Assembly (NCBI GenBank): GCA_031409955.1
Contig: JANNYF010000191.1
Span: 1-64,000, forward strand
Length of the DNA: 64,000 bases
Origin: JAFDVL01 sp031409955
Lineage (GTDB): Bacteria; Acidobacteriota; Blastocatellia; RBC074
Reading direction: 5' to 3'
The translations under genes and the position numbers were made by a program. This document shows, piece by piece, positions 32,041 through 40,937 of the stretch (position 1 is its first letter; each line of letters begins with the position of its first letter). The notes below the pieces were generated by a model that saw nothing but the letters and a program-made list of their open reading frames with translations, did no database searches and was not told where the DNA came from.

Positions 32041-34602
32041 ATGAAGAACCCAGAGTCTGTCAAGACGATCAGCAAGCTCACCATCTTACTTTTTGCCGGG
32101 CTTTTTGCCGGGATCGCAATGGCCTTCACGGCCCAGCAACCCGGTGATGTTTTCAAGCAAAAAGTCACACCAATCTTTGAGCAAAATTGTGTGATGTGCC
32201 ACGGCGCGAAGATTCAGCGGTCGGGGTTGGATTTGCGCACCGAACAGGCGACGATCAAAGGCGGCGGGCGCGGCGCTTCGGTCGTTCCTGGCAAGCCCGA
32301 AGAAAGCCTGCTCTACAAACTCATCACGCACAAAGAAGAACCCGCGATGCCGATGGGCGGCAAGTTGTCGGACGCCGAACTGGCCACGATTGCCGAATGG
32401 ATCAAGGGCTTGACGCCCAGCACCGCCGCGCCAGTGGCAGACACTCTCCCAACGCGCACACACGGCTACTCCATCACCGCCAAAGATCGCCAATGGTGGT
32501 CATTCATCAAGCCGGTTCGCGCGGCTGTTCCGACCGTCAAAAACCGTCGCTGGGTGCGCAACGAAATTGATGCGTTTGTGCTAAGCAAGCTGGAAAGCAA
32601 TGACCTGCAACCTTCTGCTCCGGCGGATGCGCGCACCTTGATTCGGCGCGTGTATATTGATTTGACAGGGTTGCCACCGTCACCGGAAGAAGTGGATGCG
32701 TTCGTCAAGAACCCATCGAATAGGGCGTATGAAAAGATGATTGATAAACTGCTCGCATCGCCGCATTACGGCGAACGTTGGGGCAGGCATTGGCTTGATC
32801 TGGCGCGGTATGCGGACAGTGGCGGTTACGAGTTTGACTATGATCGCCCACACGCGTGGCATTACCGCGATTGGGTCATCAAAGCCTTTAATAACGATAT
32901 GCCGTACAACGAATTTGTTCTGGCGCAACTGGCCAACGATCAGCTCAAGCCTGGTGATCCCGAAGCTCTTATCCCGACGATGTTTTGTCTCAATGGCCCG
33001 ACGCAGGACAATGCGGTGACCGAAGAAAATCGGGCGGATGAATTGAGCGATATTATGGACGACATGGTGGCGACCACTTCGTCCGTGTTTATGGGCGTGA
33101 CGATGGGTTGTGCGCGATGTCACGATCACAAATACGATCCGCTGCCGACGAAGGATTATTACCGGATGGTCGCGGTGTTTTCGCCCTTCGAGAAAACGAC
33201 CAAACCGCTCGTCGGCGAAACCGAAATTGCCGCACATAAAGAAGCCAACAAAGCCGTAGACGAAAAACAACGTCCCTACAGGCAGCAATTGTCGGCGCTG
33301 GAAAAACCCCTGCGGCAACGGTTGATGACCGAAAAGATTGAATTTCATTTGGCGCTGGCGGAAAAGACAAACAGTTTGGGCGACAAAACCAAAGAGCAAT
33401 ATCGCGCCGAATTGGCTGCGCGGCTGGCACGGGAAGTCAACATTCAAAGCGAAGACATTGATGAGATCATCACGCCGGAACAACAGGTCATTCGCAAGCA
33501 ATTGCTCAAGCAGATCGAAGACCTGAACAAAACGCGCCCGAAGCCCTTCAATGCGGCGATGGGGATGACCGACAAGGATAATCCCGGCAAGATGCACGTC
33601 TACCTGCGTGGCAACTGGCGCACGAAAGGCGACGAAGTCCAGCCCGGCCTGCCGACGGTGTTGTCCGATGGCAAAGACCTGCAACCGACTAATCGCCGCA
33701 AACAACTGGCCGAATTTATTGCCAGTCCTGAAAACCCGCTGACTGCGCGCGTCGCCGTGAATCGCATTTGGAAATACCATTTTGGGAACGGCCTGGTCAG
33801 AACCACCAGCGATTTCGGCCTGACCGGTGATCGTCCAAGCCATCCTGAATTGCTGGATTGGCTGGCCACTGAATTCGCCAATCCAACCGACCCGCAAGCG
33901 AAGGTCTGGGGTGTGAAGGCGATGCATAAACGAATGCTGCTCTCCAATACCTATCGCCAAGCCAGCCAGGTCAATGAACAAGCCCTGGCGAAAGATAACG
34001 ACAATCGCCTGCTCTGGCGCATGAATCCGCGCCGTCTCGAAGCCGAAGCCTTACGCGACAGTATGCTGGTTGTCAGCAACAAGCTGAACAAACAAATGTA
34101 CGGCCCCGGCATTTACCCGCGCATTGATCCCGACATCATCAACACCGGCTCGCGCCCGCGTTGGCCGCTGGATGCGAAGGACAACAACGAAACGTTTCGG
34201 CGCAGCATTTACATCTTCGTCAAACGCTCGGTGCCGCTGCCGATGATCGAAGTCTTTGATTGCCCAGTTACGGTTGTCTCGTCTCCGAACCGCGCGACTT
34301 CGACCGTATCGCCGCAGGCGCTGGCGTTGATGAACAATGAATTCGTTCTCGAACAAGCGAAGTATTTTGCGGAACGTGTGACGACCGAAGCAGGCGCAGA
34401 TGTGAATAAGCAAATCGCGCGTGCCTTCCAACTGGCACTTCATCGCAAGCCGAGCGTAAAGGAACAAGATTGGTCGCTGAGCTTTCTCAAATCTCAAACG
34501 GATGGATATTTACAGCGTAAACACGAACGCCCCGATGCGGCGGCGCTGCGGGATTTCTGTCACGCGATTATGAACCTGAATGAATTTCTGTATGTAGATT
34601 GA
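32041..34602 (+). CDS. PSCyt1-DUF1549-DUF1553 (PSD1-type) secreted protein, copy 3
   Basis: An 853-residue protein. The start at 32041 (MKNPESVKTISKL) is chosen because it leads a membrane/signal segment; the frame is open upstream. Domains: cytochrome c-type NCVMCHGAK (CxxCH at 50-54) with the distal methionine region EEPAMPMGGKLSD; DUF1549 with RRVYIDLTGLPPS, SPHYGERWGRHWLDLARYAD and GCARCHDHKYDP; a charged helical linker; DUF1553 with RVAVNRIWKYHFGNGLV and RRLEAEALRDSML. It ends NLNEFLYVD. DUF1501 copy 3 follows after 127 bp that contain a long palindrome. Confidence 0.92.
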   Translation: MKNPESVKTISKLTILLFAGLFAGIAMAFTAQQPGDVFKQKVTPIFEQNCVMCHGAKIQRSGLDLRTEQATIKGGGRGASVVPGKPEESLLYKLITHKEEPAMPMGGKLSDAELATIAEWIKGLTPSTAAPVADTLPTRTHGYSITAKDRQWWSFIKPVRAAVPTVKNRRWVRNEIDAFVLSKLESNDLQPSAPADARTLIRRVYIDLTGLPPSPEEVDAFVKNPSNRAYEKMIDKLLASPHYGERWGRHWLDLARYADSGGYEFDYDRPHAWHYRDWVIKAFNNDMPYNEFVLAQLANDQLKPGDPEALIPTMFCLNGPTQDNAVTEENRADELSDIMDDMVATTSSVFMGVTMGCARCHDHKYDPLPTKDYYRMVAVFSPFEKTTKPLVGETEIAAHKEANKAVDEKQRPYRQQLSALEKPLRQRLMTEKIEFHLALAEKTNSLGDKTKEQYRAELAARLAREVNIQSEDIDEIITPEQQVIRKQLLKQIEDLNKTRPKPFNAAMGMTDKDNPGKMHVYLRGNWRTKGDEVQPGLPTVLSDGKDLQPTNRRKQLAEFIASPENPLTARVAVNRIWKYHFGNGLVRTTSDFGLTGDRPSHPELLDWLATEFANPTDPQAKVWGVKAMHKRMLLSNTYRQASQVNEQALAKDNDNRLLWRMNPRRLEAEALRDSMLVVSNKLNKQMYGPGIYPRIDPDIINTGSRPRWPLDAKDNNETFRRSIYIFVKRSVPLPMIEVFDCPVTVVSSPNRATSTVSPQALALMNNEFVLEQAKYFAERVTTEAGADVNKQIARAFQLALHRKPSVKEQDWSLSFLKSQTDGYLQRKHERPDAAALRDFCHAIMNLNEFLYVD

Positions 34603-34603
34603 T

Positions 34604-34701
34604 GTTGCGCGAACTGTTAGTTTGCGTCTTCGATTCCAGAAGCCTCAATTGAAATCAAAGGCTTCAATAATGAAACAACGCAAACTAACAGTTCGCGCAA
34701 C
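34604..34701. repeat. Long palindrome, GTTGCGCGAAC family, copy 1
   Basis: 23-bp arms at 34604-34626 and 34679-34701 are exact complements (GTTGCGCGAACTGTTAG...). The interior has a second stem (GAAGCCT ... AGGCTTC). The same arm sequence occurs at 59294-59413. It lies between a DUF1553 gene and its DUF1501 partner, so it may also affect read-through. Confidence 0.85.
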
Positions 34702-34729
34702 GTACTCTTTTTGTTTGGAATAATTCTTT

Positions 34730-36178
34730 ATGAAACATTCACTTCCCAGGCTAAACCCGCAACCAATGTCGCGCCGCGAACTGATCTTCAAAGCAGGCGC
34801 AGGATTTTCCGGCCTCGCGATGGCTTCCATGCTTGATCAAGATGGTTTGCTCGCCGCCACGCCCGACGCCAAAACCAACGGCAATCTGCTGGCCGTCAAG
34901 CCGCCGCATTTTCCGTCCAAAGTGAAATCCGTCATCTTCCTGTTTATGTACGGCGGGCCGAGTCAGGTGGACTTGTTCGACCCGAAGCCGATGCTGCAAA
35001 AAATGCATGGCAAGCCATTGCCGACGGGCGAAAAGCTCGAAACGTTCAATAAAAACGGCAATCTGATGGCGTCACCGTACAAATTCAAAAAGTACGGGCG
35101 CGGCGGCGTAGACATCTCCGAACTCTATTCCAACCTCGGTTCCGTAGCCGATGAACTCTGCGTCATCAAATCGTTGTATTGCCTGAGCAACAATCATTCG
35201 CCTGCGATTTTTCAGATGAACAGCGGCAACATTCGTCCCGGCAACCCGTCGCTCGGCTCGTGGGTGACGTATGGCCTCGGCACCGAGAATCAAAACTTGC
35301 CAGCCTACATCGTGATGTACGATTGGCGCGGTGGGCCGATTGGAGGCGCACCGAACTGGTCTTCGGGCTTTATGCCGGCGGCGTATCAAGGCACCTCGTT
35401 TCGACCGGGCGCGACGCCTATCGTAGACCTGAATCCGCCCAAATGGGTAGACCCGCATTTGCAGCGCAAAGAAATTGATTTCATCCAAAAGATGAATCAG
35501 GAACACCGCGAGCAGCACGCAAAAAACAGCGACCTCGACGCTCGCATCGCGTCGTATGAACTCGCGTTTCAGATGCAAACGCACGCGCCCGAAGCCGTAG
35601 ACATCACCAAAGAAACCGACGCCACGAAAAGCCTCTACGGCATTGGCGAAAAGCACACCGACTTTTTCGGCAAGCAATGTTTGACCGCGCGTCGCTTGGT
35701 CGAACGCGGCGTGCGCTTCATTCAGCTTTATCACGGTGGCGGCCATCAACAGGAATCGTGGGACGCGCATTTCGGCCTCGACGAAAACCATCGCCTGCAC
35801 TGCAAAGAAACTGACACGCCGATGACGGGCTTGATTAAGGATTTGAAAGCGCGCGGCCTTTTGGATTCAACGCTGATCGTTTGGGGCGGCGAGTTCGGAC
35901 GCATGCCGATGTCGCAATCCGGCATCGGGCGCGACCACAACCATTATGGCTTTTGCATGTGGATGGCAGGCGGCGGCGTCAAAGGCGGGCAGATGCTGGG
36001 CGAAACGGATGAGTTCGGCTTGAAAGCGGCGGTTGACCCATATTCCGTCTACGATTTGCACGCTACGATTTTGCACGCGATGGGCATGGATCATCGAAGA
36101 TTGACGTATTACTTTGGCGGACGGGAGCAGCGGTTGACGAACTTTGGCGGCGATCCGATTTTGAAGGTGTTTGCTTAG
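34730..36178 (+). CDS. DUF1501 protein, copy 3
   Basis: A 482-residue protein with a Tat leader (MSRRELIFKAGAGFSGLAMA). DUF1501 motifs: VIFLFMYGGPSQVDLFDPK, ARRLVERGVRFIQLYHGGG, GGEFGRMPMSQSG, RDHNHYGFCMWMAGGG and the ending LHATILHAMGMDHRRL with GGREQRLTNFGGDPILKVFA. The C terminus is more diverged from copies 1, 2 and the relics, so this pair is probably older. The NACHT gene begins 55 bp downstream on the same strand. Confidence 0.92.
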   Translation: MKHSLPRLNPQPMSRRELIFKAGAGFSGLAMASMLDQDGLLAATPDAKTNGNLLAVKPPHFPSKVKSVIFLFMYGGPSQVDLFDPKPMLQKMHGKPLPTGEKLETFNKNGNLMASPYKFKKYGRGGVDISELYSNLGSVADELCVIKSLYCLSNNHSPAIFQMNSGNIRPGNPSLGSWVTYGLGTENQNLPAYIVMYDWRGGPIGGAPNWSSGFMPAAYQGTSFRPGATPIVDLNPPKWVDPHLQRKEIDFIQKMNQEHREQHAKNSDLDARIASYELAFQMQTHAPEAVDITKETDATKSLYGIGEKHTDFFGKQCLTARRLVERGVRFIQLYHGGGHQQESWDAHFGLDENHRLHCKETDTPMTGLIKDLKARGLLDSTLIVWGGEFGRMPMSQSGIGRDHNHYGFCMWMAGGGVKGGQMLGETDEFGLKAAVDPYSVYDLHATILHAMGMDHRRLTYYFGGREQRLTNFGGDPILKVFA

Positions 36179-36233
36179 GTACATGGATGAGATACTTCAG
36201 CAAGTGCCGTGAGTTTTCTCAAAAATCGCTTTT

Positions 36234-38132
36234 ATGATTAAAGAGTACCTAATTAAAAGAGCACTTGATAAGGCAATCCCAACAGCCATCGGTGCAATCA
36301 AGCGGGTTTTGACTGAGACTGGTAGTGAATTTGTATCTACACAAAAGGACATTGAAACATCACTAGAGCATCATCTAAAGCTCGTAGAAACTTGGTCATC
36401 AGAAATATCTTTTAGCGATCTGAGAGAATCAAAATATATAATGAACGCATTTATAGAATTGGATCTTTTTGTTTATCCAAGACGAATGCGATTTCAGGCC
36501 GAAGAACAGATTCAAAGAATTCCGATTCAGAATATACTTAGCCATAAGAACAAGCATATTATCTTATTGGGGCACCCAGGGGCGGGGAAAACTACGTCAA
36601 TGAAATATCTCTGTCGCTCTTTATTCTTAGATGAAGGGCTAAGCCTTGATGAATATTCTTTTCCTCTGTTAATACGACTAAAGGATTTGAATGGTACTCG
36701 TCCTAAAGGTGACACAGCGTTGATTCTAGATGAGATTATCAAAATACTAGGGCTAAGTTTAAGTTTCCAAGAAAAATTGAAAAAGCCGGAATCAGCAGAC
36801 GCAATCAAAGATATAAAGGAAAAGATTGTAGCATCAGCATTAGAAAATCTCAGTGTTCTTCTGATTTTAGACGGCCTTGATGAATTGAGCAAGATTAAGT
36901 TAAGAGAGCAGGTTATAGAGGAAGTAAAACGACTATCTCTTCAACTAAGCAAAGCCAAGCTAATTATCACTTCCAGAACTGGGGATTTTGTTTATCACAT
37001 AGAAAATAGCACTCAGTATGAGATATGCTCATTAACTGAAGAGCAAATATCTCAATTTGCTATTAAATGGCTTCCAACTGAAGAGGCTGCTAACGAATTC
37101 TTGAAAGCGGTATACAAGTCACCATTCGCCGATACCGCTATTCGCCCTTTAACTCTTGCTCATTTGTGCGCAATTTATGAGAGGTTGGGCAAAATCCCTG
37201 ACAAACCGAAAACAGTTTACCGAAAAATCGTAAATTTGTTGCTCGAAGAATGGGATGAGCAAAGGCTTGTTAAGAGGTTATCTAGTTACGGGAATTTCGA
37301 GACAGATAGGAAATTTGAATTCATATGTAACCTTGCTTATGAATTAACAGTTTCATTAAGAAGGTCGTCATTTCAGCATAGCAACTTACTCAAAGCTTTC
37401 AAAAGATTCCATAGTAATTTCGATCTTCCTTTAGAGGAGGCGGCCAACGTTATAGCAGAAATCGAATCCCATACAGGGCTAGTAATACAGTCTGGCTATG
37501 AAGATTTTGAATTTGCACATAAGTCATTACAAGAATTTCTTTCAGCAGAACACATTGTAAGGCTTCCTAGCATCCCTTCGGAAAGGGCCATCATACTTCG
37601 GATTCCAAACGAACTAGCTATTGCTGTCGCTATTTCATCAAACCCTAGCGAATATTTTAATGAATTAGTCTTAAACAGATTAGCTGAGTATAAGATCACA
37701 GAAGAATTTATCAAAGCCTTTGTCGGCAGGCTAATGTTAGAGCGACCAGATTTTAACTCTAGCCCTCGCGTCGGTCTATCGCTTGTCACGTTGTATTCGC
37801 TTTACGTCAAGAATAATGTTGTTGATGATAAACAGTTGAGATTGTTCTATTTTGATAACCTAATATCCGAATTCGAGAAATTGGTCTCCCTAGTATTACA
37901 AAGAAATAGCATGATTAACATATGGGACTTTTATGTGAAAGATTATGAATATACGACAGTTGATGATAATAATATATTACGCCTCATAAAACGCGATGAC
38001 GCCTCATCAAGACGGGAGGCGGAACTTCCTAAATTTATTTACACAAGAGCTTCTTTCTTCGATGAAGTCTTTACTCAACTGCGAGCTAAAGATGCTTATT
38101 TAGCGCAGGCCAGGGGATCGCGTGCAGAATAA
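36234..38132 (+). CDS. NACHT NTPase (bacterial NLR-like), putative defence protein
   Basis: A 632-residue NTPase. Walker A GHPGAGKTT is at residues 113-121, Walker B LLILDGLDEL at 209-218, and the sensor LIITSRTGDF lies near residue 245. The winged-helix/linker region ends in FEFAHKSLQEFLSAEHI, the typical NACHT C-terminal motif. An uncharacterised helical N-terminal domain (1-100) is probably the effector or oligomer domain. Bacterial NACHT proteins defend against phages. The gene is strongly AT-rich compared with its neighbours, signalling transfer. The last residues (AQARGSRAE) are GC-rich and overlap the xisI start, so the end may be a junction with XisH/XisI-type DNA. Confidence 0.82.
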   Translation: MIKEYLIKRALDKAIPTAIGAIKRVLTETGSEFVSTQKDIETSLEHHLKLVETWSSEISFSDLRESKYIMNAFIELDLFVYPRRMRFQAEEQIQRIPIQNILSHKNKHIILLGHPGAGKTTSMKYLCRSLFLDEGLSLDEYSFPLLIRLKDLNGTRPKGDTALILDEIIKILGLSLSFQEKLKKPESADAIKDIKEKIVASALENLSVLLILDGLDELSKIKLREQVIEEVKRLSLQLSKAKLIITSRTGDFVYHIENSTQYEICSLTEEQISQFAIKWLPTEEAANEFLKAVYKSPFADTAIRPLTLAHLCAIYERLGKIPDKPKTVYRKIVNLLLEEWDEQRLVKRLSSYGNFETDRKFEFICNLAYELTVSLRRSSFQHSNLLKAFKRFHSNFDLPLEEAANVIAEIESHTGLVIQSGYEDFEFAHKSLQEFLSAEHIVRLPSIPSERAIILRIPNELAIAVAISSNPSEYFNELVLNRLAEYKITEEFIKAFVGRLMLERPDFNSSPRVGLSLVTLYSLYVKNNVVDDKQLRLFYFDNLISEFEKLVSLVLQRNSMINIWDFYVKDYEYTTVDDNNILRLIKRDDASSRREAELPKFIYTRASFFDEVFTQLRAKDAYLAQARGSRAE

Positions 38133-38460
38133 GATCGAAAAATATCGAGAAATAGTCCGACAAATCATTCTTGACTACGCCAAAGACAAACCGCGCAACG
38201 GCGAGATTGAAACGGAAGCGTTGATTGACGCCGAGCGCGATCATTACAAAGTGATGGACATCGGCTTTGAGGGATTGAATCGCGTGTATGGGTCGGTGAT
38301 TCATCTGGACATCATCAACGGCAAAATCTGGATTCAATATGACGGCACGAATCGTCCGGTCGCTACAGCGTTACTGGACGCAGGCGTGCCGCGCGAAGAC
38401 ATTGTGCTGGGGTTTCATCCGGCGATTTTGCGGCAGTACACAGATTTTGCGGCGGCCTGA
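38122..38460 (+). CDS. xisI: XisI-family protein
   Basis: A 112-residue protein with a GTG start (MQNKIEKYREIVRQIILDY) and a domain that matches XisI: HYKVMDIGFEGLNRVYGSV, HLDIINGKIWIQYDGTNR, ALLDAGVPREDIVLGFHP and the RQYTDFAA end. XisI was defined as a factor controlling excision of the fdxN element in cyanobacteria, and it is normally preceded by xisH (an endonuclease-like gene) that overlaps it. Here xisH is absent, and the NACHT gene occupies that position with an 11-bp overlap. Confidence 0.88.
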   Translation: MQNKIEKYREIVRQIILDYAKDKPRNGEIETEALIDAERDHYKVMDIGFEGLNRVYGSVIHLDIINGKIWIQYDGTNRPVATALLDAGVPREDIVLGFHPAILRQYTDFAAA

Positions 38461-38496
38461 TGCCAGAGTTTTTTGAAGGTGGTTGCGTGAGACGCA

Positions 38497-38823
38497 ATGA
38501 ACATTGAAGCTATTAAGGAACGAATTGAGCGTGACGATTACTTTATTTTGAGCCATGCGGTGATGCACGGTTTGAAAGAAGGTTTTGCCCCACAAGATAT
38601 GGTGAGAGCTGTCTTGGATGGCAAGATCATTGAGGCATACCCCGCCGCCCAGCGCGTTTTAGTTTGCGGTAGGGTTGAGTTGATGCAGAACGTTTCGATT
38701 TATTTACACGTCATTTGTGAGTATGCTGACCCCGTTTCTGTGGCATTTATCACGGCTTACATACCGGATGAAAAGCAGTGGGAAAATCCGCCCTTCGCGC
38801 GACGGCGCAAAAGCAGGAAGTAA
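38497..38823 (+). CDS. DUF4258 protein (toxin-like, MqsR/HigB-like context)
   Basis: A 108-residue protein with the DUF4258 features YFILSHAVMHGLKEGFA, DMVRAVLDGKIIEAYPAAQR, LVCGRV and PVSVAFITAYIPDEKQWEN. DUF4258 proteins usually sit next to a YgiT/MqsA-like zinc-finger antitoxin and are thought to be RNase-like toxins with a RelE/MqsR-like fold. The neighbour three bases downstream fits that pattern. There is no obvious ribosome-binding site closer than a weak AGAC stretch. Confidence 0.82.
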   Translation: MNIEAIKERIERDDYFILSHAVMHGLKEGFAPQDMVRAVLDGKIIEAYPAAQRVLVCGRVELMQNVSIYLHVICEYADPVSVAFITAYIPDEKQWENPPFARRRKSRK

Positions 38824-38826
38824 CTT

Positions 38827-39117
38827 ATGAGTACCAAACCAGCACCCATCTGCGGTCAACACAAACAGCCTAAAGAGTGGAAAAAAACTACCTTTGAGTA
38901 CAGTGAGGATGGCATTACTGTGCGTGTGTCAGATATTTATGCCTGGGTTTGTCCAGTGGACGGAGAAGCAGCTTTTACGCCAGAGACGGCGGATGAATTA
39001 CACAAGACGGTACGCGCGTTGCTAGTGCCAGCCAAAGAGGCACAGGCGCGGCGATCAATGCTGACGGAATATATTATTTCGGTTTCGTCCGGGGAGCAAC
39101 TGCGACCTGCGGCTTAG
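38827..39117 (+). CDS. YgiT-type antitoxin-like protein (degenerate zinc site)
   Basis: A 96-residue protein following the DUF4258 gene after 3 bp. YgiT-type antitoxins carry two CxxC pairs for zinc. Here the N-terminal pair reads ICGQHK and the second reads VCPVDGEAAF, leaving at most one Cys per half (plus His), so the zinc site looks eroded. The remaining pattern (KTTFEYSEDGITVRVSDIYAWVC, TPETADELHKTV) matches the family, as does the basic C-terminal helix. It probably still neutralises the partner, but metal binding is doubtful. Confidence 0.68.
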   Translation: MSTKPAPICGQHKQPKEWKKTTFEYSEDGITVRVSDIYAWVCPVDGEAAFTPETADELHKTVRALLVPAKEAQARRSMLTEYIISVSSGEQLRPAA

Positions 39118-39419
39118 CGAAAGGTGTTGGCTTGATTTAAGGGAACGACCCAACTACAGTTCACGCGACCAGTGAATAGCGGCATTGGTTTTTATCTCAA
39201 TCACCAATTACTAAGAAGCTGTTTGAAAAATTAGCTCCGGTAGGAGCGGGATATTTATAGTCAGTGTGGCGCAGGAATTCCAAGCTCCGTCGGAGCGACA
39301 CTTCCTATATTTCGCTCCTCTGGAGCTAGAAAATTGTCGCTGACCATTGCTATAAACAGGTCGCTCCTCTGGAGCTGAGGAAAGCGCCAACTTCTCAAAC
39401 AACAACTGAAAGGAACCAC
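39118..39419. other. 302-bp intergenic region carrying AGCTCC repeats
   Basis: I see no coding sequence here. It holds the repeat cluster reported separately and a 5' leader for the DinB gene, whose ribosome-binding site is AAAGGAACC at 39410-39418. Confidence 0.6.
39233..39376. repeat. Three AGCTCC...GGAGCG palindromic units
   Basis: Copies at 39233-39260 (AGCTCCGGTAGGAGCG plus GATATTTATAG), 39283-39327 (AGCTCCGTCGGAGCGA followed by an inverted copy TCGCTCCTCTGGAGCT) and 39351-39376 (TATAAACAGG plus the inverted unit). They are a short dispersed repeat, similar in form to elements seen in many Acidobacteriota and Planctomycetota intergenic regions. Confidence 0.7.
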
Positions 39420-39935
39420 ATGTCTATTAGTGCATCATTACTACCTGAATTCGATCAAGAAGCTGCCGGAACACGCAAAACGCTGGAACGCTTTCCCGAT
39501 GACAAACTGGATTGGAGTCCGCACGAAAAGTCTATGACGATGGCGAGCCTGGCGACGCATATCGCCAATATGCTGAGCTGGGGAACGGTTACGATTACGC
39601 AGGACGACTTTGACCTTCAGCCGCCGGGCGCTGAGCCATATAACGAAGAACCCGTGAAATCGCGCGCGGAATTGCTGGAGAAATTCGATGCGAATGCGGC
39701 GGCCTTTCGTGCGGCGTTGGCTGCGGCCAGCGACGAAGCGTTGATGGCAAATTGGTCTTTGCTCAAGGGCGGCAACGTGCTGTTTTCAATGCCGCGCATC
39801 GCCTGTTTGCGCGGGATGATTTTCAATCATATCGTTCATCATCGCGCCCAGCTTGGTGTGTATTACCGAATGAATGATATTCCCGTGCCTGCGCTGTATG
39901 GCCCGTCCGCCGATGAAGGCGCTATGGGAATGTAA
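39420..39935 (+). CDS. DinB-family protein
   Basis: A 171-residue protein of the DinB/YfiT-like superfamily: a four-helix bundle with metal-binding His residues in MASLATHIANML (His about residue 46) and in FNHIVHHRAQLGVYYR (His about 139 and 143), followed by MNDIPVPALYGPSAD. The family binds a divalent metal and includes thiol transferases and damage-inducible proteins; a specific substrate cannot be read from the sequence. It starts after a good AAAGGAACC leader. A 22-bp inverted repeat follows 28 bp downstream. Confidence 0.88.
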   Translation: MSISASLLPEFDQEAAGTRKTLERFPDDKLDWSPHEKSMTMASLATHIANMLSWGTVTITQDDFDLQPPGAEPYNEEPVKSRAELLEKFDANAAAFRAALAAASDEALMANWSLLKGGNVLFSMPRIACLRGMIFNHIVHHRAQLGVYYRMNDIPVPALYGPSADEGAMGM

Positions 39936-39962
39936 GGATTGGAAACAAAATAGCTCGACCAA

Positions 39963-40059
39963 GCCAACCACGGGGCGCACGGGGGACACGGGGAGAGACT
40001 CGCTTCTGAGTGTGTCGCAACGGTTCTGTTTTTTCCGCCCCGTGCGCCCTGTGGTTGGC
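39963..40059. repeat. Inverted repeat with 22-bp arms after the DinB gene
   Basis: GCCAACCACGGGGCGCACGG at 39963 and its complement at 40038-40059 (one mismatch in 22). It is placed between two co-directional genes. It resembles GC-rich dispersed repeats (CACGGGGCGCACGGGG) and may also act as a terminator, although no clean T-tract follows. Confidence 0.7.
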
Positions 40060-40103
40060 GCTCTGATTTAATTTTCAATCCTAGCGAGTCAGGTTTCACC
40101 CCT

Positions 40104-40934
40104 ATGAACATTGATCGCAACACCGTTTCCGTCATTACGGGCGCAGGCTCCGGCATCGGGCGCGCGACCGCGCTGCGCTTGGCGAAAGCAGGCTCCGCCC
40201 TCGCCATCAGCGATGTCAATGCGAAGGGGTTGGACGAAACAGCAAAAATGGCGGCGGCGTTTGGCGTCAAAGTCACGCCGTTCGTATTGGATGTGGCGGA
40301 CAAAGAGGCAATGCAGGCGTTTGCGGCTGAAGTCGCAAACCAGCACGGGCGCGTTTCGATCTTGCTCAACAATGCAGGTGTCGCGTTGTTTGGCACGGCA
40401 GAAGAGTTATCGCTAGAAGATTACGAATGGTTGATGGGGATTAATTTTTGGGGCGTGGTTTACGGCACGAAATATTTTCTCCCTCTGCTCAAGCAACAAC
40501 CAGAAGCGTACCTTCTCAACATTTCCAGCATCTTTGGCATCATCGCGCCAACGGGGCAATCGGCCTACTGCGCCAGCAAGTTTGCGGTGCGCGGCTTTAC
40601 CGAATCGTTGCGGCACGAATTGCAAGGCACAAACGTGCGCGTGGCAACGATCCATCCCGGCGGCATCAAAACCAACATTGCCGCCAGCGCTAAAGTTGGC
40701 GCAGGAGCGAATCCAGCCGATCACACCGATACGCCCAGCAAATTCGAGACGCTGGCCCGCGTCACACCGGACAAGGCCGCCGAAGTCATCGTGCAAGGCA
40801 TTCTGAAAAATAAGAAGCGCATCCTGATTGGCGCAGATGCGCGCGCGTTGGCAGTGGTGCAAAAATTCCTGCCGGTGAGTTATTGGCGTGTGATGGGGCC
40901 GTGGTTCGAGAAACAATTCGGTGGCGGAAAGTAA
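40104..40934 (+). CDS. Short-chain dehydrogenase/reductase
   Basis: A 276-residue classical SDR. The NAD(P)-binding GAGSGIGRATALRLAK is at residues 14-29, NNAGVALF near 91-98, and the catalytic Ser (NISSIFG), Tyr and Lys (SAYCASKFAVRG) near residues 139-160. The C-terminal part (LGAGANPADHTDTP... RILIGADARALAVV) has the layout of acetoin/steroid-type SDRs that face a long hydrophobic substrate. The ATG follows no strong Shine-Dalgarno sequence. It is transcribed in the opposite direction to the CRTAC1 gene, with a 3 bp gap between their 3' ends. Confidence 0.92.
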   Translation: MNIDRNTVSVITGAGSGIGRATALRLAKAGSALAISDVNAKGLDETAKMAAAFGVKVTPFVLDVADKEAMQAFAAEVANQHGRVSILLNNAGVALFGTAEELSLEDYEWLMGINFWGVVYGTKYFLPLLKQQPEAYLLNISSIFGIIAPTGQSAYCASKFAVRGFTESLRHELQGTNVRVATIHPGGIKTNIAASAKVGAGANPADHTDTPSKFETLARVTPDKAAEVIVQGILKNKKRILIGADARALAVVQKFLPVSYWRVMGPWFEKQFGGGK

Positions 40935-40937
40935 CGA

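Noticed and set aside
32680..33981. 433-codon minus-strand open frame
   Set aside because: It mirrors the DUF1549/DUF1553 coding sequence of copy 3, including its conserved CxxCH and DUF1549 motifs on the plus strand.
39233..39376. Possible CRISPR array in the AGCTCC repeat cluster
   Set aside because: Units differ in length and orientation, are palindromic and have no regular spacers; no cas gene is in the window.
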